Made by a program: the position numbers and the translations under genes
Part shown: positions 1 to 7,424 of the stretch, one piece after another
Layout: every line of letters begins with the position of its first letter
Numbering within the stretch: the stretch's first letter is position 1
Notes under the pieces: generated by a model
What the model was told of the DNA's origin: nothing
Databases searched by the model: none
The model's input: only the letters and a program-made list of their open reading frames with translations
Source of the DNA: Sphingomonas sp. G-3-2-10
GTDB taxonomy: Bacteria; Pseudomonadota; Alphaproteobacteria; Sphingomonadales; Sphingomonadaceae
Length of the DNA stretch: 64,000 nucleotides
Assembly (NCBI RefSeq): GCF_012927115.1
Contig: NZ_JABBFY010000001.1
Span: forward strand, 124,001-188,000
Direction: 5' to 3'

Positions 1-295
1 CGCTTACCAGACACCGGGACAAAAGGCCGGGGTAGGTGTCGTCCATCACCTGTCGGAAGGTCAGGTCGAACAACGTCTGCCGACATGACGCAGCGGTCTT
101 GCGGAAGACGCCTGTCCTGCTTCCCGGCGCACTGATCGCGCGCATGAGCAGGATGTACGAAATCAGGTAACTCTTACCCGATCGCGCACCACCTCTGTAA
201 AGAATGTAACGATTTGCGGAGTTGCTTGCCAGTAGAGCAGCTTTACGCTGTGAAGCGGTTAGCTTGATCTGGCTTTCTATTTTAATTGTAGCCAT
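1..295 (-). CDS. Phage terminase large subunit, N-terminal part (cut by window edge)
   Basis: Reading the minus strand from an ATG at 295 gives 98 codons that stay open to the left edge, so only the N-terminus is visible. Residues 35-42 read GGARSGKS, a Walker A motif, preceded by NRYILYR and followed by a hydrophobic stretch (YLISYILLMRAI). This arrangement is typical of the ATPase domain of phage terminase large subunits, which package DNA into proheads. The later sequence (GSRTGVFRKTAASCRQTLFDL) matches the arginine-containing segment that normally follows in these ATPases. The start has no Shine-Dalgarno sequence but carries CTAAGTA 4 nt upstream. The terminase small subunit lies 3.2 kb upstream on the same strand, separated by cargo genes. 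The family call is confident; the nuclease domain lies outside the window. Confidence 0.85.
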   Translation of the reverse strand, partial: MATIKIESQIKLTASQRKAALLASNSANRYILYRGGARSGKSYLISYILLMRAISAPGSRTGVFRKTAASCRQTLFDLTFRQVMDDTYPGLLSRCLVS

Positions 296-299
296 CCGA

Positions 300-306
300 T
301 ACTTAG
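300..306 (-). promoter_or_regulatory. CTAAGTA start-proximal motif of terL
   Basis: The minus strand reads CTAAGTA at 306 to 300, then 4 nt, then the ATG at 295. It differs in one base from the CTAACTA found at the same 4-nt distance before four other genes of the element. No purine-rich ribosome site is present. Confidence 0.45.
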
Positions 307-383
307 CTGGCGCTAAATCATCGGATGACGGACGGCCCTCGCGGACTTAATCGCGCCTCCCCGTTGTTACTGAGGAGGTTCAA

Positions 384-899
384 ATGCGCTATTTGATTGC
401 TAGTGCTGCTTTGCTTGTCGCTTCGCCGGTGTCGGCCCAGGACCGCTTAGACTTGGTGGAGGCGGTGCCCTGCCAGACACAAGTTGTGATGGATCGCCTA
501 TGCGTCGGGATGACGAAGGACGACGCGCAGCGCGCCTACATGGGCCGCAACGGCAAATCGCAGTTCAGCCGGTGGGAGAACGCGAACGAGGTTCAGGTCA
601 GCTGGGGCAACACCGGCAGGACGATCAGCCGGATCGAGCGCTGGTACGATGTGGACGTGAATGTGCTGATCGCGCAGATGATCGCGAAGTATGGCGAGCC
701 CACAAATCGTGCGATGGCCAGCGATACCGCACCGATGAGCCTACGCGGCCCGCGATACGGCACGGCTATTCAGGTGGAAGTCCTGACGTGGCGGGTAGGG
801 CAGGTGGTGATCGAAGTCCGCAACCCGCATAACGATTACCGGACTTCTGGCTTCGCAACCTACACGATCATCGACGCGGCAAAGCCACTCGAAATCTAG
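384..899 (+). CDS. Small exported protein of unknown function, phage cargo
   Basis: This 171-residue protein starts with a clear signal peptide (MRYLIASAALLVASPVSAQ, cleavage likely after VSA), so it is probably periplasmic or secreted. The start is supported by GAGGAGG about 5 nt before the ATG. I do not recognise the mature domain. It has two cysteines within the first 45 residues and a C-terminal half rich in beta-type sequence. It lies on the strand opposite to the terminase genes and between them, which suggests an independently expressed cargo (moron) gene. A terminator-like hairpin with a T-run follows at 1074-1120. Confidence 0.6.
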   Translation: MRYLIASAALLVASPVSAQDRLDLVEAVPCQTQVVMDRLCVGMTKDDAQRAYMGRNGKSQFSRWENANEVQVSWGNTGRTISRIERWYDVDVNVLIAQMIAKYGEPTNRAMASDTAPMSLRGPRYGTAIQVEVLTWRVGQVVIEVRNPHNDYRTSGFATYTIIDAAKPLEI

Positions 900-987
900 G
901 TTGGCGCACTAATCTACCGCCTTGGCTCAGGGTTGTTGACGGGTTGTTTCGAGGCCGTCACACTCGGAGTGAAACGTAGCTTTCGCA

Positions 988-1063
988 CTGCCCACGGAGG
1001 ACGAGCAGGGCTGGCAATAGGTTTGGTCTTGGCGAAGCAGCCCTGCTCGTCCTCCGTGGGCAG
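988..1063. repeat. Perfect 25-bp inverted repeat
   Basis: Bases 988-1012 and 1039-1063 are exact reverse complements over 25 bp, separated by 26 nt. The arms contain GGAGGACGAGCAGGGC and its complement. It sits in the 423-bp gene-free stretch 900-1322, between two plus-strand cargo genes and just upstream of a T-run terminator. The arms are far longer than a normal terminator stem needs. Possible roles are a structured small RNA, a recombinase site or a cruciform. No protein-coding reading of this stretch looks real. Confidence 0.7.
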
Positions 1064-1073
1064 GTGCCTTTGC

Positions 1074-1120
1074 GCGAAGCAGTATTCGACCTGCTGTGGC
1101 GAGTGCGCTTCGCCTTTTTT
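1074..1120 (+). terminator. Rho-independent terminator
   Basis: GCGAAGC at 1074-1080 pairs with GCTTCGC at 1107-1113, followed by CTTTTTT up to 1120. It would end transcripts coming from the 384-899 gene or from an RNA spanning the 988-1063 inverted repeat. The loop is long (26 nt) but contains a further short CAG/CTG pairing. Confidence 0.55.
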
Positions 1121-1322
1121 GGGCTTCTTGCAACCATTCTGCCTGAAATCCTCAAATCATTGTGGACAACCGCGATATTGCGGTTGCTCGGTATCGACAT
1201 TTAGGCGCATTGAAATAGCCTCATTGTCTGGGCTTACCATACGACAAAACTGATGTTTTGGAAACAAGATCAATGATTTGTGATTGATTTAGCCTGACGA
1301 TTTCGTCGAAGGGGCGTGTTCT

Positions 1323-2006
1323 TTGTCGGTAGACTGGTCTGCACTTGGAGCGATGCTTTCTGGCATCGGTACGATCATCGGCGCGGGGACAGTCGTGTTC
1401 GCCGCCCTGATCGGTCGCGACACCTTTAAGCAATGGAAGAGGCAGAAGCAGGAGGAGCGGCGAATGGCCGCTGCCGAACAGGTGCTTGTGGTCGTTTATC
1501 AGATGAAGCGAGCCATAGAGGACGCGCGAAGGCCGCTCACTTCGATCCCGTACGACGGTGCCTTTGAGACATTTCACGGGAAAGCCCGGTTCGCCCGAAA
1601 GCGACCAATTGACCTTGTGCTACTCCTCGCCGCTTCGAATTCGGTGGTTTCATCGCTCAAGGCATCGCAGGCAGCATTCACAGAAGCTCAGTCTATGTTG
1701 CCGCTGGTCAAGGCGCTGTTTGGCGACGAAACAGAGGCGCTCTTGCGGGAGATTTCGAACCAGAATTCGGAGTTGACCCACGCGGCAAATCACTACTCGC
1801 GCTTGCTAGAGCAGCGGCAGAAACAATCGGAGGCTGAACTAAAGCAGGATTGGGAAACCCTGCTTAGGCTTCAGAATTCGATCTGGCGCGAAGACGGACC
1901 AATTCGAGCGCAAGTTGAAATTGCCGAGGACCGAACCAGCCTGTCAGGTGACGCGGATATTCAGCGCCTTGAGCGCCAACTTCTCCCGATCATTCGGAAC
2001 GGCTGA
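1323..2006 (+). CDS. Membrane-anchored coiled-coil-like protein of unknown function
   Basis: This 227-residue protein has one N-terminal membrane segment (about residues 8-28, LGAMLSGIGTIIGAGTVVFA), then a basic and charged helical region (QWKRQKQEERRMAAAEQ) and a long cytoplasmic helical part. I do not recognise a family. The start used here is TTG with GAAGGGG upstream; an ATG at codon 11 is an alternative but would cut into the membrane segment. It is a cargo gene between the terminase genes, on the strand opposite to them. It shares its layout (one N-terminal membrane helix, soluble rest) with the gene at 5132-5731. Confidence 0.55.
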   Translation: MSVDWSALGAMLSGIGTIIGAGTVVFAALIGRDTFKQWKRQKQEERRMAAAEQVLVVVYQMKRAIEDARRPLTSIPYDGAFETFHGKARFARKRPIDLVLLLAASNSVVSSLKASQAAFTEAQSMLPLVKALFGDETEALLREISNQNSELTHAANHYSRLLEQRQKQSEAELKQDWETLLRLQNSIWREDGPIRAQVEIAEDRTSLSGDADIQRLERQLLPIIRNG

Positions 2007-2108
2007 AGCGTCAGGTTCTGGAAAACACCTCCGAAAAATCCGAGGAGTCAGGGTTTTGAAAATGACGGCAGAATGATCGCCACCCATCTGCCCCTACGCT
2101 GACCCGAG

Positions 2109-2120
2109 GGGTATATACCC
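2109..2120. repeat. 12-bp perfect palindrome GGGTATATACCC
   Basis: GGGTATATACCC is its own reverse complement and lies in the 218-bp gap between the membrane protein gene and the resolvase gene, close to the resolvase 3' end. A longer imperfect repeat (AAGCCCG ... CGGGCTT) follows near 2142-2167. It could be a regulator or resolvase binding site; this is only a positional guess. Confidence 0.35.
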
Positions 2121-2224
2121 TCCTTCATCCGTCACCCAAGGCGAAGCCCGCCAGTTGCGTGACGGGCTTGCCCTGCATGGCTGTCAACTAAAACTCTAGG
2201 AGTCTTTGTAGAAACTACCCCTAC

Positions 2225-2761
2225 TTATGCCGCGAGGCGGTAGACGCTCGCCCTGCCGATCCCGAGGGCCTTCGCAACGGCACTTGGTTTCATCCCCTCA
2301 CCGAGCAGTCGCCGTACCTCTGCTGGGTCGATAGTGGCTTTGCGTCCCTGATACCGGCCATCGGCTTTTGCCTTGGCGATGCCCTCTGCCTGTCGCTCTG
2401 CTCGCAACGCCGTCTCGAACTCCGCGACCGCGCCCAACATGCCGAGCATCAGCTTCCCACTGCTAGTGGTGGTGTCCACCCCCGCTTGCTCGATACACCT
2501 GAACCCCACGCCCTTGTTGCTGAGCGTTTGGATCAGGTTGTGCAGATCGACGGACGAACGGGCAAAGCGGTCGAGCCGCGTCACCACGAACACATCGCCC
2601 TCTCTGGCGAACTCGATGGCGGCGAGCAGCTGGGGGCGCTTGGCTGTGGTCCCGCTTACCTTCTCGCTGAACACCTTGTCCGCGCCGGCGGCATGTAGCT
2701 GCGCAAGCTGGGGGTCGAGGTGTTGTTCGGCGGTGCTGACGCGGGCGTATCCGACGAGCAT
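2225..2761 (-). CDS. Small serine recombinase (resolvase/invertase family)
   Basis: This 178-residue protein has the full catalytic domain of the resolvase/invertase family. YARVSTAEQ at residues 5-13 holds the nucleophilic serine, and TRLDRFARSSVDL near residue 61 holds the conserved arginines. The C-terminal helix-turn-helix (EGMKPSAVAKALGIGRASVYR) binds DNA. Family members resolve cointegrates or invert DNA through a phosphoserine intermediate. The start is backed by AAGGAGA upstream. The gene sits inside the block that separates the two terminase genes, so it may belong to the cargo insertion rather than to the phage core. It is distinct from the large recombinase at 9493-11091. Confidence 0.9.
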   Translation of the reverse strand: MLVGYARVSTAEQHLDPQLAQLHAAGADKVFSEKVSGTTAKRPQLLAAIEFAREGDVFVVTRLDRFARSSVDLHNLIQTLSNKGVGFRCIEQAGVDTTTSSGKLMLGMLGAVAEFETALRAERQAEGIAKAKADGRYQGRKATIDPAEVRRLLGEGMKPSAVAKALGIGRASVYRLAA

Positions 2762-2948
2762 GGGGTTGTCTCCTTTGGGTCTAAGCCCATGCCGTCTGTT
2801 GTCTCGGATGGGGGATTGCGACCTAAAGGAGACGCTGCGCTCGTCTCGGGCGGGCGTGCTGCTAGGGACTAGCCATCCAAGACGGCTGCGCTACGTCGGA
2901 CATGCCTACAGTGGACCCGGCAAGGGGCCGGGGGGAGCCATTGGGGTG

Positions 2949-2983
2949 CCTGCTTGAGCGTCGGTCAACGGCGCTCAAGCAGG
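2949..2983. repeat. 12-bp inverted repeat (hairpin)
   Basis: CCTGCTTGAGCG at 2949-2960 is the exact reverse complement of CGCTCAAGCAGG at 2972-2983, with an 11-nt loop. It lies in the 305-bp stretch 2762-3066 between the resolvase start and the next small gene. I see no convincing gene there. No T-run follows, so a terminator is uncertain and an operator or RNA element is possible. Confidence 0.45.
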
Positions 2984-3066
2984 GTCATCCAGGCGAATGG
3001 GTGTTCAGCTATGCCGAGATCCCCGTTCGCCCCTACAAGAGCCCTTGCAGGGGAGATGCGGGCACG

Positions 3067-3174
3067 ATGCTGAAGCGAGTGTTGGAGCATCTGGAATATG
3101 CGGTGCTGGGGACGATCATTGCGGCTGGATGGCTGCTGATGTTGTGGCCCGCTGTTCGATGGCTATTCGGCTAG
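3067..3174 (+). CDS. Tiny single-span membrane protein (35 residues)
   Basis: An ATG at 3067 preceded by GGGGAGA opens 35 codons, MLKRVLEHLEYAVLG followed by a strongly hydrophobic span (TIIAAGWLLMLWPAVRW). A longer in-frame reading exists from 2902, but it runs through the 2949-2983 hairpin and its extra sequence looks non-coding, so the short form is preferred. The function is unknown. It lies 54 nt upstream of the zinc-ribbon gene on the same strand, so the two may be co-transcribed. Confidence 0.4.
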   Translation: MLKRVLEHLEYAVLGTIIAAGWLLMLWPAVRWLFG

Positions 3175-3228
3175 ACATGGGGCCGCCGAAGGGGCAGCCA
3201 AGCCGGGATACTATTGGGGAGTGGTAGA

Positions 3229-3552
3229 GTGGGGAACGAAGCACCCGAGGCTTGGCAAATCGATTGCCCGAAATGCGCAACACATGTCGATCAGAACTCA
3301 ATCACCTGTGCCAACTGCGATTCCCGCGCTGTGCGGATGACGGTCACGTTTATCAATGCTGCCCACGTGCGGTTCAACTGCACAGTCTGTCAGGCTCCAC
3401 AGCCCGGCATTTGCTGTCCCAACTGCGGTATCGGCCTCAACGCTATTCTCGATGCGAAGTACGAGAAGCGGCCCCACCCGGACCAGCGCACCTTTCTGAT
3501 CCTCTTCGCGCTGCTGTTCGCGGGCTGGATAGCGTCTGTCATTTTTCTCTAG
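3229..3552 (+). CDS. Double zinc-ribbon protein with C-terminal membrane anchor
   Basis: This 107-residue protein has two CxxC pairs in each of two ribbons: CPKC and CANC in the first, CTVC and CPNC in the second. A C-terminal hydrophobic segment (LILFALLFAGWIASVIF) would anchor it in the membrane. I chose the GTG at 3229 because GGGGAG lies about 7 nt upstream; a TTG 15 nt earlier is the alternative. Zinc-ribbon membrane proteins of this layout are common and have no single known role. Its stop overlaps the end of the terminase small-subunit gene on the other strand by 4 bp. Confidence 0.6.
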   Translation: MGNEAPEAWQIDCPKCATHVDQNSITCANCDSRAVRMTVTFINAAHVRFNCTVCQAPQPGICCPNCGIGLNAILDAKYEKRPHPDQRTFLILFALLFAGWIASVIFL

Positions 3553-4064
3553 TAGCCGTCGCCCTCGATAGCATCGCTGGGCATCACAAAGAGCGGCTGG
3601 ACTGAGTGCTCGATCTGCACCTTATCGCCAAAGCGTCGGCGATGCAGCTTGCCCAAGCGATAGCGCAGATGAGCAACGCGGGCTTCATCACGGCGGAAGT
3701 CGCCGGTGCTGCTTGGCCCACCCGCTAGAATGTCCTCCGCGATGTCGTCCAGAGTGCGCGCGTGATATTCGTATGCGAGGTCAAACTGCTCGACCAACGA
3801 TGGGTCGTCCATCTGCCACTTCATCACCGTCGAATAACCCGGCATGTCTGGGCGCTGGCAGACGGCACGTAGGCTTTGCCCGCAAGCGATGCTGATGACG
3901 ATTTCCTCAATCACCGCTTCCGTCCGCTTCGTCGGCTGTCCCGGTCGTGCGCGAGTACCCACAGCAAGCAGATTGGTCACTTCGGGCGCAATTAGCTGCT
4001 GGGCGTGGGCCATGCTGATTGCGGGAAGTGTGGGAAGTGGAGTTATCTTGGTATTCTCGTCCAT
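3549..4064 (-). CDS. Phage terminase small subunit-like protein
   Basis: This 171-residue protein has a central region, ACGQSLRAVCQRPDMPGYST followed by VMKWQMDD, that matches the DNA-binding helix-turn-helix of Sf6-type terminase small subunits (a 'sluggish recognition then slot into a short helix' pattern with a conserved Met-Pro). It is followed by the usual FDLAYEYHARTLDDIAEDIL helix. The protein recognises packaging sites and hands DNA to the large subunit. The gene shares direction with terL, but instead of being adjacent is 3.2 kb away, with cargo genes between. Upstream of the ATG the sequence is TTAAATA rather than a purine-rich site. Confidence 0.75.
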   Translation of the reverse strand: MDENTKITPLPTLPAISMAHAQQLIAPEVTNLLAVGTRARPGQPTKRTEAVIEEIVISIACGQSLRAVCQRPDMPGYSTVMKWQMDDPSLVEQFDLAYEYHARTLDDIAEDILAGGPSSTGDFRRDEARVAHLRYRLGKLHRRRFGDKVQIEHSVQPLFVMPSDAIEGDGY

Positions 4065-4102
4065 GCGGGTATTTAAGCGTTGGGAGCGAAGCGGGGGCAG
4101 GG

Positions 4103-5122
4103 ATGAACGTCAAAGAGAACACGCCGGAAGAGATCAACAAGCATCTGAACGAGATTGCTCAGCCTCACGTCGTACGTTGTGCAAAGAGCTTTGATGAATC
4201 CGGTTCTAGGTTCGTCCACTATTCAACTGCTCAGGGCGCTCTCGGTATCATCGAGAACAACTGCCTTTGGCTTCGCAACGTCACTGTGCAGAACGATCTC
4301 TCAGAGGTCTTACATGGCGCTCAATGCCTTCGGCGGTATTGGGAAGACCAGAAGCGCCGCGCTCGTTTTGAGGAAGTCCTTTGCAGCATCGATCCAGAGG
4401 CCGCGAACATCGTCTTTAAGGCAATGGACGGCGATCTATTCGAACTGATCCACGAAACCTACATCACCTGCCTTTCTGAACATGCGGGCAAAGGGTACGA
4501 GAACGAAGACGGCTATGGTCGGCTTTCCATGTGGAGGGCTTATAACGGCGGGACGACTGGCGTGGCTCTGGTCTTCGATCCCTCGCCATTCCTGTCTGGC
4601 AGTGATGCCCATCCGATGATCCGCTTTGCCCCCGTCCACTATGCGGACGAGGCTGCTTTTGCTGCTCTGCTCGATGAAGTGATTGAGGCGATTGCGGCCA
4701 ATGCTCCGCTTATCAAAGAGGTGGAGGCCGAACGGCCTGACGAGAACATCGTGGCCGACATGATGTTCAACCTGCTGAGGATCGCCTTGGTAACGACGAA
4801 GCACCCCGGTTTCCACGAGGAACGGGAGTGGCGGATCATCTACCATCCTCGTTCCGTCCCAGCCGATGCGGTGAATCACATTACATCTCAGAACGTCGAA
4901 CTCGGCGGCGTTCCCCAGACAATCTACAAGATACCGCTGCTCAATTATCCCGATCAGGGGCTGACCGGCGCGACTTTGCCCGAGGCAATTCATAAGGTGA
5001 TTATCGGGCCGACCAGCACGCCCTATGTGATCTGGAGAAGGCTTTGGGATGCTCTTGAAGCTGCGGGCGTCAATCTCGACAACGGGAAGCTCTGGCGGTC
5101 GGAAATTCCGCTCAGGGTTTGA
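4103..5122 (+). CDS. DUF2971-family protein
   Basis: This 339-residue protein matches the DUF2971 layout. An N-terminal FVHYSTAQGALGIIENNCLW is followed by an ND(L/P)-E element (VQNDLSEVLHG), a middle MWRAY..GTTGVALVFD segment and a C-terminal HEEREWRIIY motif. The activity of the family is not established; a distant likeness to ADP-ribosyltransferase folds (His near the N-terminus, Glu-Trp-Arg near the end) is my inference only. The ATG at 4103 is supported by GGGGGCAGGG; an earlier start at 4019 would overlap the terminase small-subunit gene heavily. The next gene starts 9 nt after its stop, so the two form an operon oriented against the packaging genes, as cargo genes often are. Confidence 0.7.
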   Translation: MNVKENTPEEINKHLNEIAQPHVVRCAKSFDESGSRFVHYSTAQGALGIIENNCLWLRNVTVQNDLSEVLHGAQCLRRYWEDQKRRARFEEVLCSIDPEAANIVFKAMDGDLFELIHETYITCLSEHAGKGYENEDGYGRLSMWRAYNGGTTGVALVFDPSPFLSGSDAHPMIRFAPVHYADEAAFAALLDEVIEAIAANAPLIKEVEAERPDENIVADMMFNLLRIALVTTKHPGFHEEREWRIIYHPRSVPADAVNHITSQNVELGGVPQTIYKIPLLNYPDQGLTGATLPEAIHKVIIGPTSTPYVIWRRLWDALEAAGVNLDNGKLWRSEIPLRV

Positions 5123-5131
5123 GGTAATACG

Positions 5132-5731
5132 ATGGCTCTCACGGAATTCGTTGCTGCACTGATGCCGCTGTTCAGTTCGCCGCTTGCAGTCGCACTGGCA
5201 ACAGCCGCGGTGTCGTCCGCTCTGGGTTCGTATTTTGCGCTCCGAACCCTGCGTCTCCAATCGCGCGAACTCATTGATGCGAGCATTGCTTGGCAATGGG
5301 TCAACGGGCCGAACGGGAAGATGGACGAGGAGCCGTTTCTGGTGGTGCAGAACCGGTCTGCCAACCCGGCATTCCTCGTTCGCGCCCGATGGCTTCGCGG
5401 CACGATGCTCAGGGTGGAAAGCACAGCCTATGCATTCAGTTATGTGGAGCCCACAGACGGCAGCTTCCCGCTGGAAGTGAGGGCTCAGGGCGTCACCTCG
5501 TTCCCACTCTCAATGGGGCGGGCCGATCAGATTGCTCGCCGTAGCTGGTGGTACAGTCGGGCCATCAGCTATTTGTTCAAACGGTCGTATTTGTGGATCG
5601 AGGTCACGACGATCACCGGCGCGCGCCTAACCGTGGCGGCGAACGATGCGACCAGCTTCCAGAAGCGCCCGCTTTGGCTGTCGGGGCGATGGCTACCAAG
5701 GGGCAAGCCGGACTGGACATTCAACGTCTGA
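5132..5731 (+). CDS. Single-span membrane protein, partner of the DUF2971 gene
   Basis: This 199-residue protein starts 9 nt after the DUF2971 gene with GAGGT before the ATG, so the pair is very likely co-transcribed. Residues about 12-38 form one membrane helix (SSPLAVALATAAVSSALGSY), and the rest looks like a soluble beta-rich domain. I do not recognise the family. The pairing of a soluble DUF2971 protein with a membrane protein inside a prophage resembles two-gene defence or exclusion cassettes, but nothing in the sequence proves that role. Confidence 0.55.
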   Translation: MALTEFVAALMPLFSSPLAVALATAAVSSALGSYFALRTLRLQSRELIDASIAWQWVNGPNGKMDEEPFLVVQNRSANPAFLVRARWLRGTMLRVESTAYAFSYVEPTDGSFPLEVRAQGVTSFPLSMGRADQIARRSWWYSRAISYLFKRSYLWIEVTTITGARLTVAANDATSFQKRPLWLSGRWLPRGKPDWTFNV

Positions 5732-5746
5732 CTGATGGGTGGTCAG

Positions 5747-5753
5747 CTAACTA
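5747..5753 (+). promoter_or_regulatory. CTAACTA start-proximal motif
   Basis: CTAACTA at 5747-5753 is followed by AAGC and the ATG at 5758, the same 4-nt spacing seen for four other genes of the element. No Shine-Dalgarno sequence lies at a normal distance. Confidence 0.5.
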
Positions 5754-5757
5754 AAGC

Positions 5758-5988
5758 ATGACGCCCAGCCCAATCGACCAAATCAAAGCCCTCGCGGCTG
5801 CTGCTCAACAAGACAGCTACACAAACGTCCGCCTGCTCGATCTGCGAAATGCGTGGGCTCAGGGATTCACCCGCCTGGAAGACGCGCCGTGGAGGCCATG
5901 TCGGCGGAAAGCGGGCGGCTGGGAGGTCGTGCCCGACGCGGCAAATCGCGGGAAGCGTGGTGCCGACAAGGTGAAGGGCCGCACCTGA
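5758..5988 (+). CDS. Small hypothetical protein
   Basis: This 76-residue basic protein (MTPSPIDQIKALAAAAQQDS...) has no recognisable domain. Support for the gene is its clean position after the DUF2971 operon and the CTAACTA motif exactly 4 nt before its ATG. The C-terminus is rich in Lys, Arg and Gly. It could be a small DNA-binding or virion protein. Confidence 0.45.
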   Translation: MTPSPIDQIKALAAAAQQDSYTNVRLLDLRNAWAQGFTRLEDAPWRPCRRKAGGWEVVPDAANRGKRGADKVKGRT

Positions 5989-6103
5989 TTCAACGGTTCG
6001 TCGCTTTTCTGCAAACTGGTGAAGTCTTCGGTCGCAACACTGGTGATCTGGAAGCAGACGATTGGAGCAGGGCGATGTTGCTCTGCTTCAAGGAGTGAAC
6101 AAC

Positions 6104-6532
6104 ATGGCTTTCGATCCCAAGAACCTCATCCCCGCTTCGCAGGTCGCAGCTTTCGACAAGTCGGGCGGTCAGCGCACCACCAAGCAGGTCGCGCTCGACA
6201 ACATCAAGAAGCAGATCGCGCTGTTCAAAGACCCCAAGGCCGAGGGCAAGCGCAACTTCAAAACCGAGGGTGATCGCACCGCTTTCAGCATCCGCATCAA
6301 CAACACCGCGATGGTGCTGGAGACTGCCGATGTGAAGGGCACGAAGGTCGAGGTGAAGGAGATGACCGCTCCGAACGCCGACTTCGAAGCTGCGCTCAAC
6401 TACTACGCCGGTCGTATCGAGAAGGGCGATTTCGACGCCCAGCTCAAGCTGCTCGGTGACAAGCGTGAAGCCCGTTCGGCGAAGATGAAGGAGACGCGCG
6501 CGGCCAAGCCGAAGGGCGACGCCAAAAAGTAA
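6104..6532 (+). CDS. Hypothetical phage protein with basic C-terminal tail
   Basis: This 142-residue protein starts at an ATG with AAGGAG 8 nt upstream; an earlier in-frame ATG at 6062 lacks a ribosome site. The middle part (TAFSIRINNTAMVLETADVKG) looks like a beta-sheet module, and the last 25 residues are very rich in Lys, Arg and Ala (KREARSAKMKETRAAKPKG). I do not recognise a family. A classical terminator follows at 6557-6581, so this is the last gene of its transcript. Confidence 0.6.
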   Translation: MAFDPKNLIPASQVAAFDKSGGQRTTKQVALDNIKKQIALFKDPKAEGKRNFKTEGDRTAFSIRINNTAMVLETADVKGTKVEVKEMTAPNADFEAALNYYAGRIEKGDFDAQLKLLGDKREARSAKMKETRAAKPKGDAKK

Positions 6533-6556
6533 GCGCCCTTCCAGTTAGCGTACCAA

Positions 6557-6581
6557 GGGGCCGGGAAACCGGCCCCGTTTT
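6557..6581 (+). terminator. Rho-independent terminator
   Basis: GGGGCCGG at 6557-6564 pairs with CCGGCCCC at 6569-6576 around a GAAA loop, followed by GTTTT. It ends the plus-strand gene at 6104-6532 and separates it from the minus-strand gene ending at 6583. Confidence 0.85.
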
Positions 6582-6582
6582 G

Positions 6583-6984
6583 CTATTTCTTGCGGCTGGC
6601 CATCCGCTGCTGGTGCTTCGAACCAAGTGGTCCCGCTGAGTATGAGCGGACGGTGAAGCTGTCTCCGATGCTACCCCAGATAGCCGCAAAAGGTGAGACG
6701 GGGGCGGATGGAGGCGTACTGTCGTCCGCAGCCAGCTTTGCCAGCAACGGGTCCATTCCTTCGTCCTCGTGCAATCGAGCCGCTTCCTTCAACGTGCGGA
6801 GACGACTCCGCGCCTTTTCTAACGCGTCATCGGCTCGCTTGTTCGACTCCTTGAAGCGCTCACTCACTTCGCGAATGGCTTCCTTTTCTGCCGCCTTGGA
6901 CTGATCGACCCTCTCTTCAGCGGATCGGACCTGAGCCGCCGCTCGGCCCAACTCCTCGTATAGCTTTGCTGCGTCGATGCTCAT
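6583..6984 (-). CDS. Coiled-coil hypothetical protein
   Basis: This 133-residue protein has roughly its first 70 residues in a highly charged heptad-like helix (ELGRAAAQVRSAEERVDQSK and onwards), consistent with a coiled coil. A Ser/Pro-rich linker and a basic C-terminus follow. The function is unknown. Its ATG has GAGGTG upstream, and the gene overlaps the end of the preceding HTH-repeat gene by 4 bp, which points to translational coupling. Confidence 0.55.
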   Translation of the reverse strand: MSIDAAKLYEELGRAAAQVRSAEERVDQSKAAEKEAIREVSERFKESNKRADDALEKARSRLRTLKEAARLHEDEGMDPLLAKLAADDSTPPSAPVSPFAAIWGSIGDSFTVRSYSAGPLGSKHQQRMASRKK

Positions 6985-7424
6985 GCTGCACCTCGCGCGT
7001 CCCTAATCGCCTTCGCGAGCGTGGATTCCGACATGACGGGCGTGAACTCCTTTGCCCACTCAGCCGCTGTCTTCACCTCGCCTCTAAACTCGAAATGCTT
7101 GCGCGGACGCCCCGGATAAGGGTTGGCTGGCTTGATCACGGTATCTTCCGGCGTCCAGCCACTCGCGAGGCGCTGCGCGACCGTTGAGTAGCACATGCCC
7201 GCTTCGTCGGCCCAAACCCTGAGCGACTTAGTCACTCCGTTGACCGTCACGTATTGCGGCTTGGGACCGATCCCATGACTTGGCGCGAACAGTTCGTCGG
7301 CAGGGAGATTGCGGCGCGTCCGAGATCGAAAGCCCGCGTAGGTCAGGCCGAGGTGATCGGCCCATTCGTGCATCGTCTTTGCCTCGCCAGTCAGCGGGTT
7401 GGTGATCTGCTTGCGGCGGGTCAT
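6981..7424 (-). CDS. Phage protein with three repeated HTH-like units
   Basis: This 147-residue protein contains three copies of a short unit: TMHEWADHLGLTYAGFRSR, SLRVWADEAGMCYSTVAQRL and TAAEWAKEFTPVMSESTLAK. The first two match the small helix-turn-helix repeats seen in phage DNA-binding and homing-endonuclease-associated proteins, where a VNGVTKSL strand precedes a helix pair and an (R/S)GW-x-P-E-D end. The third is more divergent. No nuclease motif is present, so it is probably a DNA-binding protein. It overlaps the genes on both sides by 4 bp (7421-7424 and 6981-6984), forming a coupled trio. Confidence 0.6.
   Translation of the reverse strand: MTRRKQITNPLTGEAKTMHEWADHLGLTYAGFRSRTRRNLPADELFAPSHGIGPKPQYVTVNGVTKSLRVWADEAGMCYSTVAQRLASGWTPEDTVIKPANPYPGRPRKHFEFRGEVKTAAEWAKEFTPVMSESTLAKAIRDARGAA

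Noticed and set aside
2902-3066. N-terminal extension of the tiny membrane protein gene
   Set aside because: The extension runs through a 12-bp perfect hairpin and has no ribosome site; the ATG at 3067 does.
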